Made by a program: the position numbers and the translations under genes | NCBI GenBank assembly: GCA_010692425.1 | Contig: JAAHHJ010000010.1 | Coordinates: 112,402 to 176,401, forward strand | DNA length: 64,000 nucleotides | Direction: 5' to 3' | Origin: Symploca sp. SIO3C6 | Lineage (GTDB): Bacteria; Cyanobacteriota; Cyanobacteriia; Cyanobacteriales; Coleofasciculaceae | Shown here: one piece after another, positions 1 to 8,856 of the stretch | Layout of the letters: every line of letters starts with the position of its first letter | Position numbering within the stretch: the first letter of the stretch is position 1 | The notes under the pieces: generated by a model | Told to the model about the DNA's origin: nothing | Databases searched by the model: none | The model's input: the letters and a program-made list of their open reading frames with translations, nothing else

Positions 1-1419
1 TTCCTCAAGGGAAAAGCACTAATCGATGAGCAAAAACTAACGGGTGAGTCTATGCCCGTAGTGCGCAGCGAGGGAGAAGCTGTCTATGCTTCAACTTTGG
101 TGCGAGAGGGACAAGTATATATCTTGGCTAAATGCATAGGTGCAGATACCCGCGCTGGACGCACAATTGAACTGATCCAAGAAGTACCAGTTCATGACAC
201 TCGTATCGAAAACTATGCAGCCAAAATTGCTGATAGAGCAGTTTTACCCACCCTGTTACTGGGAGGTGCAGTCTTTTTTGCTACCCGCAATGCCGCCCGC
301 GCCGCTTCTGTTCTAACTCTCGATTTTGCTACAGGCATTAGGGTTTCTGTGCCTACGACAGTCATGGCAGCCTTGAGTGCCGCTGCGCGGCGTGGTATTC
401 TTATTCGTAGCGGCAGGGCCCTAGAACAATTGGCGCAAATTGATGCTATTGTTTTTGACAAGACTGGTACCCTGACTCAAGGGGATGTGGCCATCGTTGA
501 GGTCAAAACCGTAGCCACACCGATCCCCCCCCTGCACGTGCTGAAATTAGCAGCAGCAGCAGAGCAACGTATCACTCACCCAGTGGCTGAGGCTGTAATG
601 CGCTATGCCAATTACCAGGAGTTAATTGTACCAGCCCGAGGTGAGTGGGAGTATCAAGTGGGTCTTGGTATTAAGGCTGAGATTGAAGGACATAAGGTCT
701 TGGTAGGCAGTGAACGCTTCCTGCTTAAGCAAGGTATTGAGGTAGATTCACTTTATGCTAGCCACCCAAACCTAAAACAAGCAGGGTACCCGATGATCTA
801 CGTTGCCAGTGATGGTATACTTCAAGGGGTCATTCAGTATACTGATCCACTGCGTCCAGAGAGTAGGCAAGTGGTTTCAAGGTTGCGAGAAGAAATCGGT
901 GCAGAGATTCACATGCTTACTGGTGATAATCAGCAACGGGCAAGCATTGTGGGTAGAGAGTTGGATATTCCACCCCATCAGATTCACGCCGAAGCTTTTC
1001 CCGAACACAAAGCAGAAGTTATCCAAAAGTTACATAATCAAGGTAAGACAGTTGCCTTTGTTGGGGATGGTCTCAATGACTCGGCAGCTTTGGCTTATGC
1101 AGATGTTTCAGTTTCCTTCCGGGATGGTTCTGACGTTGCCCGCGAAACAGCAGATGTGGTGTTGATGGAAAATGACCTACGCGGTTTAATTGAAGCGATC
1201 GCCATTGCTTGTAATGCTAAGCAAATTATCCATCAGAATACAGGAATAATTGCTGTTCCTAATATTTCTGGATTAGCGATTGCGGCAACAGTTGGTCTCA
1301 CACCAATGACAGCAAACTTGCTTAACAATGGTTCAAGTGTGATTGCTGGTGTTAATGGTCTACGACCAGTTCTTAATGGTCATGAGAATTCGATTATGGG
1401 AGTGGGGAATAGGGAGTAG
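1..1419 (+). CDS. Heavy-metal-type P-ATPase, C-terminal part (5' end outside window)
   Basis: The frame is open from base 1, so the N-terminus and first membrane helices lie upstream. Visible in order: the actuator motif TGES (bases 40-51), two membrane helices, the phosphorylation motif DKTGTLT (about 457-477), the nucleotide-binding region, MLTGDN (about 913-930), the hinge VGDGLND, and a C-terminal helix pair (NTGIIAVPNISGLAIAATVG). This is the P1B (heavy metal) layout. The helix before the P-domain normally carries CPC or SPC; here the aligned residues are Phe-Ala-Thr within DFATGIRVSVPT. The transported ion therefore cannot be predicted. Two DUF5132-like genes follow on the same strand after about 220 bp and may be functionally linked. 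The family call is secure; the substrate is unknown. Confidence 0.9.
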   Translation, partial: FLKGKALIDEQKLTGESMPVVRSEGEAVYASTLVREGQVYILAKCIGADTRAGRTIELIQEVPVHDTRIENYAAKIADRAVLPTLLLGGAVFFATRNAARAASVLTLDFATGIRVSVPTTVMAALSAAARRGILIRSGRALEQLAQIDAIVFDKTGTLTQGDVAIVEVKTVATPIPPLHVLKLAAAAEQRITHPVAEAVMRYANYQELIVPARGEWEYQVGLGIKAEIEGHKVLVGSERFLLKQGIEVDSLYASHPNLKQAGYPMIYVASDGILQGVIQYTDPLRPESRQVVSRLREEIGAEIHMLTGDNQQRASIVGRELDIPPHQIHAEAFPEHKAEVIQKLHNQGKTVAFVGDGLNDSAALAYADVSVSFRDGSDVARETADVVLMENDLRGLIEAIAIACNAKQIIHQNTGIIAVPNISGLAIAATVGLTPMTANLLNNGSSVIAGVNGLRPVLNGHENSIMGVGNRE

Positions 1420-1640
1420 GGAGTATGGTTAAGATCATTTCATTTTGCTACAAATAACTAAGTTACCATTTATTAGTTATTGAGGTTTTGGAAATTTTAA
1501 CTAATAATAAAAACCTGGTTTCAACCTTAGTAGAAGTATTTAAGTGAATTGGCAAAAATTGACCTACTTACTACTTCCTACCCCCGACTCTCTTTCTTAG
1601 GTGAAAGTTTCATCTGATTGTTTAATACTGGAGGTGTTTT

Positions 1641-1934
1641 ATGGACCTCGATCTTGACGATTTGTTTGAAGACTTTGGTCTTCCTGGTCTTGTAATTGGT
1701 GTTGGTGCTATATTGCTTGCACCCATTGTCGGTCCAGCTCTGGCAAAGGTTGGTAAACCTGCTGCTAAAGCTGCGATGAAAACTGGAATTGTGTTTTATG
1801 AAAAGAGTAAAGTTGTAGTCTCAGAAGCCAGTGAAGCCTTTCAAGACCTTTTAGTAGAAAGCAAGGCTGAACTTGCTAGTGAAGCAGCTGCCAAAACAAT
1901 TGAAGTAGCTACCACTGAAGTAACGGATACTTAA
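1641..1934 (+). CDS. DUF5132-like small membrane-associated protein (copy 1)
   Basis: A 97-aa protein with an acidic N-terminus (MDLDLDDLFEDFG), a Gly/Ala/Ile-rich hydrophobic stretch (about residues 15-35), a conserved-looking KVGKPAAKAA turn and a Lys/Glu-rich helical tail. A good ribosome site (ggaggtg) precedes the ATG. Its stop is followed 14 bp later by a paralogue with the same plan. From memory the pattern fits DUF5132, short cyanobacterial proteins often near metal P-type ATPases; function unknown. Likely a membrane-peripheral partner or regulator of the upstream ATPase (inference). Confidence 0.75.
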   Translation: MDLDLDDLFEDFGLPGLVIGVGAILLAPIVGPALAKVGKPAAKAAMKTGIVFYEKSKVVVSEASEAFQDLLVESKAELASEAAAKTIEVATTEVTDT

Positions 1935-1948
1935 TGAGGAGGTGTACT

Positions 1949-2254
1949 ATGGCACTCAAAGTTGAAGATTTATTTGAAGACATGGTTGATAACCTGGGAG
2001 TTCCCGGTATCGCTGCAGGAATTGGTGCGCTAGTGCTTGCACCTTTCCTGATTCCTGTAGTGGCAGGGGTTGGTAAACCCATCGCCAAAGCTGCTATCAA
2101 AGGTGGTATCTTTGCCTATGAAAAGAGTAAAGGGGTATTAGCAGAAGCTGGCGAGGCATGGGAAGATATTGTGGCAGAAGCTAAGGCTGAACTTTCTGAG
2201 AAGCAGGCACAAATGGCAATTGAAGAAGCTGCAACTCATCCTGAAGTTGGCTAG
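1949..2254 (+). CDS. DUF5132-like small membrane-associated protein (copy 2)
   Basis: A 101-aa paralogue of the preceding gene: LEDLFEDM-type acidic start, hydrophobic segment GIAAGIGALVLAPFLIPVVA, then VGKPIAKAAIKGGIFAYEKS and an acidic/Lys helical tail. The start at 1949 is chosen because gaggaggt (1936-1943) sits just upstream; an in-frame ATG at 1934 would give five extra residues without a ribosome site. Tandem duplication with copy 1 is evident. A strong hairpin follows at 2311-2360. Function unknown. Confidence 0.75.
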   Translation: MALKVEDLFEDMVDNLGVPGIAAGIGALVLAPFLIPVVAGVGKPIAKAAIKGGIFAYEKSKGVLAEAGEAWEDIVAEAKAELSEKQAQMAIEEAATHPEVG

Positions 2255-2259
2255 TACTG

Positions 2260-2286
2260 TTCATTGTTCATTGTTCATTGTTCATG
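2260..2286. repeat. Heptanucleotide tandem repeat (TTCATTG)n
   Basis: Three perfect TTCATTG units plus a fourth imperfect one directly after the second DUF5132 gene. Related Tgaacaa/ttcattg tracts occur near 20685-20745, 22140-22185 and 51421-51510. This matches the short tandemly repeated repetitive (STRR) class known from filamentous cyanobacteria. Confidence 0.75.
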
Positions 2287-2310
2287 GCAATGAAATCATA
2301 AAATTATCGG

Positions 2311-2360
2311 AATCTAACTTTTATCCTTACCCTGCTAAGGATGAGGATAAAAGTTAGATT
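2311..2360. terminator. Long hairpin, likely bidirectional terminator
   Basis: Perfect 16-bp inverted repeat: left arm 2311-2326 (aatctaacttttatcc), right arm 2345-2360, with an 18-nt loop. It lies between the convergent DUF5132 genes (+) and panB (-). There is no clear T-run beyond the AT-rich arms, so terminator function is inferred from position and stem strength. Confidence 0.5.
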
Positions 2361-2417
2361 AACGGGTCAAATGATAGTGTTTAAGGTTCTATAATTTGAC
2401 CATTTTTTTGCTTGATT

Positions 2418-3200
2418 TTATTTTGTCTCCGGAAATTTTCGCTGATGCACGTCATCACTAAAGTCTTGCACCGCCTGGGTAATTATTTGTCGTAAGTTAA
2501 CGTAAGACTTGGCAAATGGTGGCAAACGCTCTGATAATCCTAGTAAATCAGAGGTTACTAGCACTTGACCATCACAATGTACTCCTGCACCGATTCCAAT
2601 TGTAGGAATTGATATCTTTTGGGTAATTTTCAGTGCTAAATCAGCTGGGATATGTTCTAATACAATGGCAAAGGCACCAGCATCGGATAGGTTGACCGCT
2701 TCTTGTAATATCCTCTCACTAGCTTCGAGGGTTTTTCCCTGTTGGCGGTAGCCTAACTGATGCACTGACTGGGGTGTTAAGCCCACATGACCCATTACCG
2801 GGATTCCTGCGGCTGTTAGTTTAGCAACAGTTTGGGCAATTATAGGGTATCCTCCCTCTAATTTTACTGCCTGTGCACCAGTTTCTTTGAGGACTCGACC
2901 TGCAGTCTGCAAGGCTTGCTGTGGGCTTTCTTGATAGCTCATAAAGGGCAAATCACAGACTACCAATGCTCGTTTTACTCCTCGACATACTGCTTTAGAA
3001 TGATGCAGCATTTCCTCTAGTGTGACTGGCAGTGTGGTTTTATAGCCTAAGGTCACCATTGCTAGGGAATCACCGACCATAATAATATCTACTCCCGCCT
3101 CGTCTAACAACTGAGCGATCGCATAATCGGAAGCTGTTAGCACTACAATTGGACGCCCATGCTGTTTCCATTTTTTCAGCTGCTGGATATTAACGGTCAT
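2418..3200 (-). CDS. panB: 3-methyl-2-oxobutanoate hydroxymethyltransferase
   Basis: A 260-aa protein of the usual PanB length. It transfers a hydroxymethyl group from methylenetetrahydrofolate to 3-methyl-2-oxobutanoate to make ketopantoate, the first step of pantothenate/CoA synthesis, in the cytoplasm. Recognisable segments: [18 protein letters not shown] near the start, the metal/substrate site [25 protein letters not shown], and [15 protein letters not shown]-like [13 protein letters not shown], followed by [16 protein letters not shown]. No other pantothenate gene is adjacent. Transcribed alone on the minus strand, facing the DUF5132 pair. Assignment is firm. Confidence 0.95.
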   Translation of the reverse strand: MTVNIQQLKKWKQHGRPIVVLTASDYAIAQLLDEAGVDIIMVGDSLAMVTLGYKTTLPVTLEEMLHHSKAVCRGVKRALVVCDLPFMSYQESPQQALQTAGRVLKETGAQAVKLEGGYPIIAQTVAKLTAAGIPVMGHVGLTPQSVHQLGYRQQGKTLEASERILQEAVNLSDAGAFAIVLEHIPADLALKITQKISIPTIGIGAGVHCDGQVLVTSDLLGLSERLPPFAKSYVNLRQIITQAVQDFSDDVHQRKFPETK

Positions 3201-3240
3201 CTTAGCTGCTCCCTTGTTCCCAGAATATACAAATTTTAGA

Positions 3241-3286
3241 TGGGGGAAGGGGGAGATGGGGAGAGGGGGAGATGGGGAGAGGGGGC
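3241..3286. repeat. G-rich minisatellite (GGGGAGATGGGGAGA type)
   Basis: Near-perfect tandem of gggggagatggggaga units between panB and the CHAT/NB-ARC gene. The same motif, in either orientation, recurs at 7682-7730, 8956-9008, 44988-45057, 45960-46074, 47326-47385, 56561-56600 and 60399-60417/60501-60530. Confidence 0.85.
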
Positions 3287-3406
3287 TAATCTCGAGTTAA
3301 GAAAATTCTTCGGAAACAAGGATTTTTTTTAGCAAAATGGGCAAATAAGTTTCCGGAATTACACAATAAAGCAGCGGAGATTTTGATAAAAATATTGTAG
3401 TTTAAT

Positions 3407-6400
3407 ATGCCTCTCAGCTTCTCTTTTGCTCTCGGTCAAAATCAAACCTTTGATTTACGCTGCAATTATGGTACTCGTCGCTTGGATACAACGGCGTTAG
3501 CAAGTTTAATAAATTTGTGTGAAGAAAAATACTATTCTAGTAATTACAATGATGCCTCCCAATTAAAGAGGATTGGGCAACAGTTGTATCAATGGTTGGA
3601 TGGTAAAGAGGGCTGGTTACGTCAGGCTTTAGAATCAGATAGTGAAGGTCGAATTTACCTCGATTTAATTAAAACTAGTGAAGCACAGGCTTTAAATCCT
3701 GAAACCCAGAAAGTAGCTTTAGGGTTGGCACATTTGCCTTGGGAATTATTACATAATGGTACAGTATTTTTACATAATATTTTGCCTGTGCGGACGGTGC
3801 AACAGTGCCAGCAGGATGTAATTGCTGTGCAAAATCGTCCGTTGCGTTTGTTGTTTATGGCGACTTCTCCAGAAGATATTAAGCCGATTTTAGATTATGA
3901 ACAGGAAGAGGCGAATATTCTTGAAGCCACTAAAAAGCAGCCTTTGGGGTTGGTGGTGGAAGAAAGTGGCTCGGTAGAAGAATTAAAAAATTTGGTGCAA
4001 TCTTATCCAGAAGAACATTTTGATGTGTTTCACCTCACGGGGCATGGGGTGATTTATACGGAACAAGATTATGGCTATTTGCTGCCCGAGGGTAAGAAAA
4101 TTACAGATTATACGCCCTGTTTCATCACTGAAGATGAGGTGGGGAATGTAGAATTAACTACTGCTGAAGATTTGGGTAAGGTTTTTAAAAAACGTTTCCC
4201 CAGGGTAATATTTCTTTCTGGCTGTCACACTGGGCAAGGGGCGAATCAAGGGACTGTTCCCTCAATGGCGCAGGCTTTGGTAAAAGCTGGTGCGGGTGTG
4301 GTTTTAGGTTGGGCGCGTCCAGTTTTTGATAGAACTGGTATTATTGCTGCCAAGTCCTTTTATCTGGCCTTGGCAACGGGGGCGACGGTGGAGGATGCGG
4401 TAAAAGCAGCACAGTTAGAGATGATTGAGCAGGAATGCTCTGATTGGCATTTGTTGCGAATTTATCGGGATACTCGCCCAATTGAGGAGTTGGTAACACC
4501 ACTGAGAACAAATAAACGAGAAAAGCTGACATACACCCCACCGGAAACGGAATTTTTGGATGAAAATAGTCTTGTTAAAGTTGCTAGTCGGAGGGAATTT
4601 GTTGGACGTAGACGCCCTTTACAAAGATGTTTAAAAGCATTGCAGGAAACTAGCGATAATATTGGTGTTTTTATTGCTGGGATGGGTGGTTTAGGTAAAA
4701 GTTCTCTAGCAGCGCGGTTATGTACTCGGGTGCAGTCGCAACGGGAAAATTTTCAGCGAGTGGTGTTGATTGGTGTTGTTGATGAGGTGGGTTTATTAAA
4801 TAAGCTTGCTAATAAATATCAACGCTATGCTGATGTGCCTGGGTTATTGAATGAGCCTGGTGTTTCTCTACAGGGGCGATTACAGAACTTTTTTGATGTT
4901 ATTGAAGATAACTATAATCAGCCTTTGTTATTGGTTTTGGATGATTTTGAGCAGAATATTCCTCAAGGGAATATCGAAGATGGTAGTTTGCGGATGACTG
5001 CGGAAACTTATAGGCTTTTAGAAGCTCTGTGTGCAGCTTTGGCAGAAAATCAAGCTGAAAGTCGGTTAATTGTTACCTGTCGCTATCTCAAAGAAGATAC
5101 TTTACCGCCCCATTCCTTACATTTGGAAAGTTTAGCCGCGATGGGGAAGGGAGATATTAATAAAATTGTCCGAGATTTGGATGAGAGAGTTAAGCAACAG
5201 ATACAACAACAGAGGTTAATTAACATCGCTGACGGTAATCCCCGTTTGTTGAAGTGGTTATTGGATGTGGTGAAGCAACCGGGGATAGTTGAAGATGAGT
5301 TATTGAGTCAGTTGGAAGCGGTGGAGTTGAAGTTTCGAGAGAATATTTTGGCTCAGGCACTGTTGGCAGGTTTGGAGGAAGAAGAAAAGGAATTTTTAGC
5401 ACGGTTAAGTGTGTTTCTGTTGCCCGTGACACAGGAGATAATAAAAAATCTCTCTCCAAACCCTTCTGCTGCGAGCAGAGAGTCTTTAAATGCTCCCTCT
5501 TGCCTACCAAAATTGGTGAGTCTTAGTCTTGTGGAATCTGCCACAACCTACGAGCAGCAACAGCCAGAATATCGCGTGACGAGGATTTTAGAATCCTTGC
5601 TGCAATCGGTATTAACCAAGGAAGAATGGCAAACCACCAGGAAAGTCGCTACCCAGAGTATTTATAAAACTTGGTGGGAAGATAGGGAAAATACCTATAA
5701 CGAAGAACAAGCGCGAGAAATTATCAGGTTAGCGCTGTTGGCACAAGAGCCAGAAATCTCCTTCACTGTTGGGGATATTATCGCCAATTATTGGGTCAAT
5801 AGTAGCCGCTATCTGGAAGCGCTGGAATTATGTAAGGAAATTCTTCAGTTAGGGAAAGATTACCGGATTTTGGGAACTATTGCTAGGGCAGAACACATTT
5901 TGGGTTTTGTGGCAGAGGCGCTGAGGCATTATCAAACAGCTTTGGAATTTTGCCCAGAGGATAACTTTAAAGAAAAAGCCGCTACCCTGCACAACATCGC
6001 TCAATTAAAGGCCCAACAGGGAGAGCTCGAAGAAGCCTTGGCTCTTTATCAGCAATCTTTACAAATCCAAGAATCCATCAACCATGTTAGAGGCAAAGCC
6101 GCTACCCTGCACAACATCGCTCAATTAAAGGCCCAACAGGGAGAGCTCGAAGAAGCCTTGGCTCTTTATCAGCAATCTTTACAAATCCAAGAATCCATCA
6201 ACAATGTGGGAGGCAAAGCCGCTACCGTGCACAACATCGCTGATTTAAAAGCCCAACAGGGAGAGCTCGAAGAAGCCCTGGCTCTTTATCAGCAATCTTT
6301 ACAAATTGAAGAATCCATCAACAATGTGGGAGGCAAAGCCGCTACCGTGCACAACATCGCTGATTTAAAAGCCCAACAGGGAGAGCTCGAAGAAGCCCTG

Positions 6401-7360
6401 GCTCTTTATCAGCAATCTTTACAAATCCAAGAATCCATCAACGATGTGCAAGGCAAAGCTGCTACCCTGCACGCCATCGCTCAATTAAAAGCCCAACAGG
6501 GAGAGCTCGAAGAAGCCCTGGCTCTTTATCAGCAATCTTTACAAATCAAACAATCCATCAACGATGTGCGAGGCAAAGCTACTACCCTGCACAACATCGC
6601 TCAATTAAAAGCCCAACAGGGAGAGCTCGAAGAAGCCATGGCTCTTTATCAGCAATCTTTACAAATCAAACAATCCATCAACAATGTGCGAGGCAAAGCT
6701 GCTACCCTGCACGCCATCGCTGATTTAAAAGCCCAACAGGGAGAGCTCGAAGAAGCCCTAGCTCTTTATGAGCAATCTTTACAAATCCAAGAATCCATCA
6801 ACGATGTGGGAGGCAAAGCTGCTACCCTGCACAACATGGGTTATTTGGAAGGGAAAAGGGGCAATAAAAGCAAACAGTTAGAATTATGCTTAGAAGCAGC
6901 TCAAATCCTCGCACAAATCGGCGCTTACATTAATTTACACCAGGTATTAAAGAACTTAGGCGTTACTGATGAAACCAAAGGAATCATCTACTTAGCTCAA
7001 GCCCTGTGGCTTTGTCTGCGGGTGCAAATACCTTTGACAGCTAGTGTAGATACTATTAGGTCAATGTACGATATGATACCTCAAGGTGATGAGATGGAAG
7101 CCTTATTGGGTACAACTGCAATCTATTTATGTCAGACTCGCGGTGCCCAACATCCGCAGTTAGAGGAATTGCAAGAGCAAAGTGTCCAGATTTTATCAGG
7201 TGCAGCAGTTGCCCAGGAAATTGAGACAAAGGAAGCATTTGAAACTTGGATTGTGCAGCAAAATTTGAAGGACCCTGAATATTTTATCCCGCGATTAGTT
7301 GAAAAATTAGAGGAAATAGTCGGGGATGAGTGGTTATTTGACAGGCAAAATAACCTTTAA
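3407..7360 (+). CDS. CHAT protease - NB-ARC/STAND NTPase - TPR protein
   Basis: A 1317-aa three-part protein. Residues ~100-340 form a CHAT (caspase-like) domain with HLTGHG (209-214, catalytic His213) and SGCHTG (catalytic Cys273). Residues ~395-560 are an NB-ARC/STAND NTPase: P-loop GMGGLGKSS (425-433) and Walker B LLLVLDDFE (507-515), followed by helical/winged-helix regions. From residue 857 there are seven almost identical 40-aa TPR units and one partial. No signal peptide or membrane helix is seen, so it is likely cytoplasmic. In STAND families the TPR array senses a ligand, the NTPase drives oligomerisation and the protease executes; that role here is inference. It has no obvious operon partner. 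Ribosome site is weak. Domain calls are firm; ligand and substrate unknown. Confidence 0.9.
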   Translation: MPLSFSFALGQNQTFDLRCNYGTRRLDTTALASLINLCEEKYYSSNYNDASQLKRIGQQLYQWLDGKEGWLRQALESDSEGRIYLDLIKTSEAQALNPETQKVALGLAHLPWELLHNGTVFLHNILPVRTVQQCQQDVIAVQNRPLRLLFMATSPEDIKPILDYEQEEANILEATKKQPLGLVVEESGSVEELKNLVQSYPEEHFDVFHLTGHGVIYTEQDYGYLLPEGKKITDYTPCFITEDEVGNVELTTAEDLGKVFKKRFPRVIFLSGCHTGQGANQGTVPSMAQALVKAGAGVVLGWARPVFDRTGIIAAKSFYLALATGATVEDAVKAAQLEMIEQECSDWHLLRIYRDTRPIEELVTPLRTNKREKLTYTPPETEFLDENSLVKVASRREFVGRRRPLQRCLKALQETSDNIGVFIAGMGGLGKSSLAARLCTRVQSQRENFQRVVLIGVVDEVGLLNKLANKYQRYADVPGLLNEPGVSLQGRLQNFFDVIEDNYNQPLLLVLDDFEQNIPQGNIEDGSLRMTAETYRLLEALCAALAENQAESRLIVTCRYLKEDTLPPHSLHLESLAAMGKGDINKIVRDLDERVKQQIQQQRLINIADGNPRLLKWLLDVVKQPGIVEDELLSQLEAVELKFRENILAQALLAGLEEEEKEFLARLSVFLLPVTQEIIKNLSPNPSAASRESLNAPSCLPKLVSLSLVESATTYEQQQPEYRVTRILESLLQSVLTKEEWQTTRKVATQSIYKTWWEDRENTYNEEQAREIIRLALLAQEPEISFTVGDIIANYWVNSSRYLEALELCKEILQLGKDYRILGTIARAEHILGFVAEALRHYQTALEFCPEDNFKEKAATLHNIAQLKAQQGELEEALALYQQSLQIQESINHVRGKAATLHNIAQLKAQQGELEEALALYQQSLQIQESINNVGGKAATVHNIADLKAQQGELEEALALYQQSLQIEESINNVGGKAATVHNIADLKAQQGELEEALALYQQSLQIQESINDVQGKAATLHAIAQLKAQQGELEEALALYQQSLQIKQSINDVRGKATTLHNIAQLKAQQGELEEAMALYQQSLQIKQSINNVRGKAATLHAIADLKAQQGELEEALALYEQSLQIQESINDVGGKAATLHNMGYLEGKRGNKSKQLELCLEAAQILAQIGAYINLHQVLKNLGVTDETKGIIYLAQALWLCLRVQIPLTASVDTIRSMYDMIPQGDEMEALLGTTAIYLCQTRGAQHPQLEELQEQSVQILSGAAVAQEIETKEAFETWIVQQNLKDPEYFIPRLVEKLEEIVGDEWLFDRQNNL
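5975..6838 (+). repeat. Seven tandem 120-bp coding repeats (40-aa TPR units)
   Basis: Exact 120-bp periodicity with units starting at 5975, 6095, 6215, 6335, 6455, 6575 and 6695, then a partial eighth. Long blocks such as gcccaacagggagagctcga are identical in every unit. Variation clusters at a few codons (for example NHVRG, NNVGG, NDVQG, NDVRG at the unit end). DNA-level identity indicates recent expansion or gene conversion. Confidence 0.95.
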
Positions 7361-7390
7361 AGGTTATATTATACCATCCTACCAAGACCA

Positions 7391-7515
7391 CCTAGGGTTC
7401 AAACCCCAGGCTCATAGCCCAAGTCCTCTAAAAGAGGACTAAATGCCCCTACAAAACTTGAATTTTAGTCCACTTAAGTGGACTTTTGCTATTAGCTGTG
7501 GAATTCATTCCACAG
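7391..7515. repeat. Dispersed multi-hairpin intergenic repeat, copy A
   Basis: Contains four successive inverted repeats: an imperfect one at 7391-7410, agtcctct-aaa-agaggact (7422-7440), the 18-bp palindrome agtccacttaagtggact (7467-7484) followed by ttttgctattag, and ctgtggaa-ttca-ttccacag (7496-7515). Related modules occur at 46293-46343, 46952-47000 and 47109-47202. It fills most of the 374-bp gap between the CHAT/NB-ARC gene and the propeller gene; no coding frame is seen there. Confidence 0.8.
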
Positions 7516-7681
7516 TGGGAAAAGTGGCTTACAGAGCAATGATTCAAAATCTGAGTATATCAGGATCTTAATTATAAATTATCTTGCTCAAGAGAGCTAA
7601 TTGCTGTTCCTTGTGCATGGTGCTGTTTTTGATTCTTCACACCTGCAATCAGATCACCTCGCATTAATTGAATATCTATTT

Positions 7682-7730
7682 TTCCCATCTCCCCATCTCC
7701 CCATCTCCCCATCCCCCCTCTCCCCCTCTC
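7682..7730. repeat. Minisatellite (CCCCATCT type)
   Basis: Tandem ccccatct units with a tccccctctc tail, immediately beyond the stop codon of the propeller gene. Same family as the G-rich minisatellite at 3241-3286, opposite orientation. Confidence 0.85.
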
Positions 7731-7734
7731 TTCT

Positions 7735-8856
7735 TCAAAAATCCGGTGCCTCTCTAACAAAAGCCAAATGAGGCCTAACACGCCCAGTAGTTTGACTTAC
7801 CCAAGCCAGCCCTTCCGTAGTTCCCACCCACAGCTTATTCCCCGTATCAGGAGACAATGCCAAGATACGTTTAGAGGGAAGATTTGGGATCTGAGCAAGT
7901 ATCGCTCCGCTGTCAGCTTTTAACTTGAACAAGCCATCATCAGTACCAACCCACACATTACCATCTTGGGCAAAGCGCACAGAAGTTACATTACGCCCCC
8001 TCATAAGGGTAACAGAGCGAAGTACTTGGCGGGTTTGTGGGTCAATAACCAATAAACTATTAGGGGTGCCAGCCCAAAGTAGACCTTGAGGTCCAAAAGT
8101 CAAAGTTTGCACTGTTGTGACAGAGGAATTTTTCATACGACCAATGATAAAAGCACTGGCAGTATCCACTTGCACTAGACCCTCTAAAGTTCCAACCCAT
8201 AAATGACCTTCATCATCTAGAGTAAGAGTATTAGCACTAACACCGGGTAATTCTTGTAATGTAGTCATCAATAACCCTTGATCAGGGCTGATCATAGAAA
8301 GGCCGCGATCGCTACCTACCCAAAGAAAACCTCGATGATCAATTAGCAGAGATAAAACTCGCTTAGATGGTAAATTAAAGTTTTGGGCAGTAATTTTATT
8401 AATGCGAGGGTCTATACGCAACAAACCCTCATAGGTTCCTACCCAAATTCGTCCAACTCGGTCTTGGGCTAAAGCGCCAACAGTGTAGTTAGGCAAGCCA
8501 ATACGATTCAACAAACGTCCAGTGTTAGGGTTAATTCTGGCTAACCCCAGCCACGAACCCACCCAGAGATCACCAGTGTAATCTGGTTGCAAAGCACTGA
8601 CCCGAAAATCCTTGGGCAGAGGCTGATTCTCTCGCCGCAGCCGTTGTTGAGGCAATGGTCTGTTTCCTGGCGGCGGTGGGTTAGGCTTATAGATAGGGGT
8701 TGAAAATTCTTGGTCGATGTAATTTTGTGCCAGAACTTGATCGGTAGATACTGGCAGCAGCATCTTGTACCTAACTTTTAAGACCGGTAAGTTCCACCAT
8801 AACAGTAATGTACCGATGGCAATACTAATCTGGGTACGGATGCTAAAAAAACCCAT
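7735..8856 (-). CDS. Seven-bladed beta-propeller protein (two-component-regulator propeller type)
   Basis: A 373-aa protein with an N-terminal signal anchor (ISIAIGTLLLWWNLPVL), a Pro-rich linker (about residues 55-85), then seven repeats of the form xLWVGTxxGLxxIDPxTG (DLWVGSWLGL, RIWVGTYEGL, FLWVGSDRGL, HLWVGTLEGL, LLWAGTPNSL, NVWVGTDDGL, KLWVGTTEGL). These are Reg_prop repeats, usually the periplasmic sensor part of hybrid kinases; here there is no kinase or output domain. The start at 8856 is chosen because aaggaggctcttg lies directly upstream; longer in-frame starts up to 9009 would translate a minisatellite. Probably a membrane-anchored periplasmic ligand-binding or scaffold protein; ligand unknown. 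Confidence 0.8.
   Translation of the reverse strand: MGFFSIRTQISIAIGTLLLWWNLPVLKVRYKMLLPVSTDQVLAQNYIDQEFSTPIYKPNPPPPGNRPLPQQRLRRENQPLPKDFRVSALQPDYTGDLWVGSWLGLARINPNTGRLLNRIGLPNYTVGALAQDRVGRIWVGTYEGLLRIDPRINKITAQNFNLPSKRVLSLLIDHRGFLWVGSDRGLSMISPDQGLLMTTLQELPGVSANTLTLDDEGHLWVGTLEGLVQVDTASAFIIGRMKNSSVTTVQTLTFGPQGLLWAGTPNSLLVIDPQTRQVLRSVTLMRGRNVTSVRFAQDGNVWVGTDDGLFKLKADSGAILAQIPNLPSKRILALSPDTGNKLWVGTTEGLAWVSQTTGRVRPHLAFVREAPDF

Noticed and set aside
803-1165. 120-codon frame within the P-type ATPase
   Set aside because: Frame-shifted shadow of the ATPase P-domain with no ribosome site.
5975-6838. Regular direct repeats resembling a CRISPR array
   Set aside because: The 120-bp units are in-frame TPR coding repeats without spacers; there are no cas genes.
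7391-7410. gggttcaaacccc as the T-arm of a tRNA (also 46983-47000)
   Set aside because: No acceptor, D or anticodon stems around it; it belongs to the dispersed hairpin repeat.
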